A stretch of DNA of 64,000 nucleotides, taken from Candidatus Heimdallarchaeota archaeon (GTDB lineage Archaea > Asgardarchaeota > Heimdallarchaeia > Heimdallarchaeales > Kariarchaeaceae). The position numbers and the translations under genes were made by a program. Shown here one piece after another: positions 62,874-64,000 of the stretch; position 1 is the stretch's first letter, and each line of letters opens with the position of its first letter. The stretch lies in contig JAAFKL010000090.1 of assembly GCA_021399405.1 (NCBI GenBank), positions 1 to 64,000 of the forward strand, written 5' to 3'. The notes beneath the pieces were generated by a model that was not told the DNA's origin, did no database searches, and was given only the letters and a program-made list of their open reading frames with translations.

Positions 62874-63425
62874 TTAAATAGATAAATCATAATGCTCTAG
62901 TTCCCCGTCTGTTGAAATTTTGACTACTACATCCAAATATTCTGATATTAAATCTGCAATAATATTATCAATGATTCTGATAAAATCATCTTCTTTGGGA
63001 GGTTCTAGTTCAAATTCTTCATTCGCATCAGTTTCAAAGTTCCGATATAGTTGATACATTTCCAAAATTTGCTTATTACAAATACTCATTAACTTCCGTT
63101 TCTTTAACAATCGTGATTTATTAGGGACTAACAATGTTATTACGTATTCCTTATGTTGATTAATTATCCATCGGGAGCAGGTGGTGGCGATTTCTGTTAA
63201 ATGATGATCTCCTGAAGGACTTTCATCACAAATTGTTGACCTATCATCAGATTTTGTGAATACTAATAACGCTGATATTAGACTCCCAACTAACGTAGGA
63301 TCTGTTTTTATACAATCATCTACATATTTTCTTGATAGTAGCAATAAACCACTTTGGTGAATAATAAAAATTTGCTTAATGTATTTCGAAATCGGTTGCG
63401 GACGTCGTCGTCGCTTAGTATTCAC
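62874..63425 (-). CDS. Roadblock/longin-like protein (paralog 3 of 3)
   Basis: 183 residues. After a very basic start (NTKRRRRPQPISKY) the family layout follows: KQIFIIHQSGLLLLSRKY, DPTLVGSLISALLVFTKS, SPSGDHHLTEIATTCSRWII, YVITLLVPNKSRLL, helices, then EDDFIRIIDNIIADLISEYL. It equals the 41835 and 60334 proteins in order of parts; SPSG is shared with the first. The Arg run at the N-terminus may contact acidic partners or membranes. ATG at 63425. Confidence 0.75.
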   Translation of the reverse strand: MNTKRRRRPQPISKYIKQIFIIHQSGLLLLSRKYVDDCIKTDPTLVGSLISALLVFTKSDDRSTICDESPSGDHHLTEIATTCSRWIINQHKEYVITLLVPNKSRLLKKRKLMSICNKQILEMYQLYRNFETDANEEFELEPPKEDDFIRIIDNIIADLISEYLDVVVKISTDGELEHYDLSI

Positions 63426-63635
63426 TGTCCATAGTTAAGTCACATATAATATAATAATCTTATTTTAAAAAACTGGGTAAGAGATTCCAAATATTGAGTT
63501 TTATGTATATTATATACAGTGAATAATGTTCAAAATTGTGTTGTTTCAATATGTAGCAAATTTTAGAAATCAATTATACACATCCTTAATATCTGATTTA
63601 TAAACTACTAAGTCATAACGTATTGTCTGCTATCG

Positions 63636-63824
63636 ATTTGCAAACTTGAAAATGAAACTGAGAAATGTGAAATATGTGGTAAAATGTTAATCGAACTATT
63701 AGTTACTAAAGAAACCAGAAGTACCAAATGTATTGTCTATAAATGCAGTACTTGTGGGGTGAAAAAATTTGTATTCTCTCTAAATCCATCAGAACAAACA
63801 AGAAATTTATGTCCATTTGTATAA
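63636..63824 (+). CDS. Possible small zinc-ribbon protein without an ordinary start codon
   Basis: An open frame of ~60 codons with KCEICGKMLIE and later YKCSTCGVKKF: two Cys-x-x-Cys knuckles about 30 residues apart, then a third Cys near the end (RNLCPFV). Between the stop at ~63609 and the first knuckle there is no ATG, GTG or TTG in frame; ATT at 63636 or CTG at 63627 are the only near-standard choices. A TATA box (TTTATAAA, 63597-63604) lies 30-40 bases upstream. May be a real gene with an unusual start, or a remnant. Confidence 0.4.
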   Translation: MCKLENETEKCEICGKMLIELLVTKETRSTKCIVYKCSTCGVKKFVFSLNPSEQTRNLCPFV

Positions 63825-63864
63825 TTAGTTGATCAAGAAACAAATCAACCGATCAATTATTTTT

Positions 63865-63919
63865 CGATTATAAATAATCGAGTTCCTATAAAGTGAGAGT
63901 TGATTATTTGATAATCAAC
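63865..63919. repeat. Two perfect hairpins near the right edge
   Basis: CGATTAT-AA-ATAATCG (63865-63880) and GTTGATTAT-TTG-ATAATCAAC (63899-63919) are both exact inverted repeats and share the core GATTAT/ATAATC. They lie just past the zinc-ribbon frame; either control sites for a gene beyond the window or transcript ends. Confidence 0.45.
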
Positions 63920-64000
63920 TAATACGTCGAATAATTTAATGAACTAATTGTTATTGGATGACTTGAGCTTGAGAATGTCTAACTAATAGGTAAACGAAAA

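Noticed and set aside
1..64000. CRISPR array, insertion sequence, integrase or prophage
   Set aside because: No spaced direct repeats, no transposase-like or phage-like protein and no terminal repeats were seen; the chemosensory island shows no mobile-element borders.

Overview
The window looks like part of an archaeal chromosome, most likely from an Asgard archaeon of the Heimdallarchaeia type. The reasons are: strongly AT-rich DNA; many genes preceded by an archaeal TATA box about 25 bases from the start codon (leaderless style), mixed with genes that have AGGAG/AGGTGA ribosome binding sites; an archaeal-bacterial chemotaxis set with both CheC and CheD; an F420-type luciferase-like oxidoreductase; a stand-alone Ras/Rab-like GTPase; and several small roadblock/longin-like proteins. 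The lineage call is inference; there is no rRNA or marker gene in the window.

Bases 1-23600 are ordinary single genes and short operons: oxidoreductases (LLM, two SDRs), an MscS channel, an exported esterase with a PKD-like domain, a hotdog thioesterase, an acyl-CoA dehydrogenase, a DMT exporter, a very large FtsX-type permease, an Eis-type acetyltransferase, ornithine aminotransferase with an adjacent Lrp/AsnC regulator, and several small unknown proteins. The gap 16905-17495 holds no credible protein gene but carries a probable structured RNA on the minus strand with its own promoter; it has weak RNase P RNA-like blocks.

Bases 23785-28553 hold hydrogenase maturation genes: hypD and hypC leftward, hypF and hypE rightward from a shared 53-base promoter region. 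No hydrogenase structural gene and no hypA/hypB are in the window. Bases 28600-40930 return to mixed metabolic, membrane and small unknown genes, including an orphan extracellular solute-binding protein, a membrane-anchored EEP-type phosphoesterase, MsrA, a HEAT-repeat protein, and two related proteins that look like tandem dimeric alpha/beta barrels.

Bases 41229-63425 are the most notable part: a large chemosensory island. It has two CheY, two methyl-accepting receptors, CheR, CheD, a CheW with a long charged repeat tail, a 1014-residue protein built of about six CheW-like units in an A-B-A-B-C-D order, CheA, CheC and CheB. Inserted between the receptors and cheR is a complete Ras-like small GTPase. 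Around the island lie three paralogous roadblock/longin-like proteins, two zinc-finger proteins of a shared type, and two paralogous ribbon-helix-helix proteins with a C-terminal domain I do not recognise. No archaellum gene and no CheF is present. The arrangement recalls, by analogy only, the Frz chemosensory control of the MglA GTPase and its roadblock partner MglB in Myxococcus; here the sensory pathway may act on a Ras-like GTPase rather than, or as well as, an archaellum motor.

Two genes in this island (tandem CheW and one roadblock-like gene) appear to start with ATT, each placed exactly 9 bases after a GGAG, the same spacing as the ATG of cheY2. Several perfect inverted repeats sit in promoters of the island and are candidate operators, possibly for the ribbon-helix-helix proteins.
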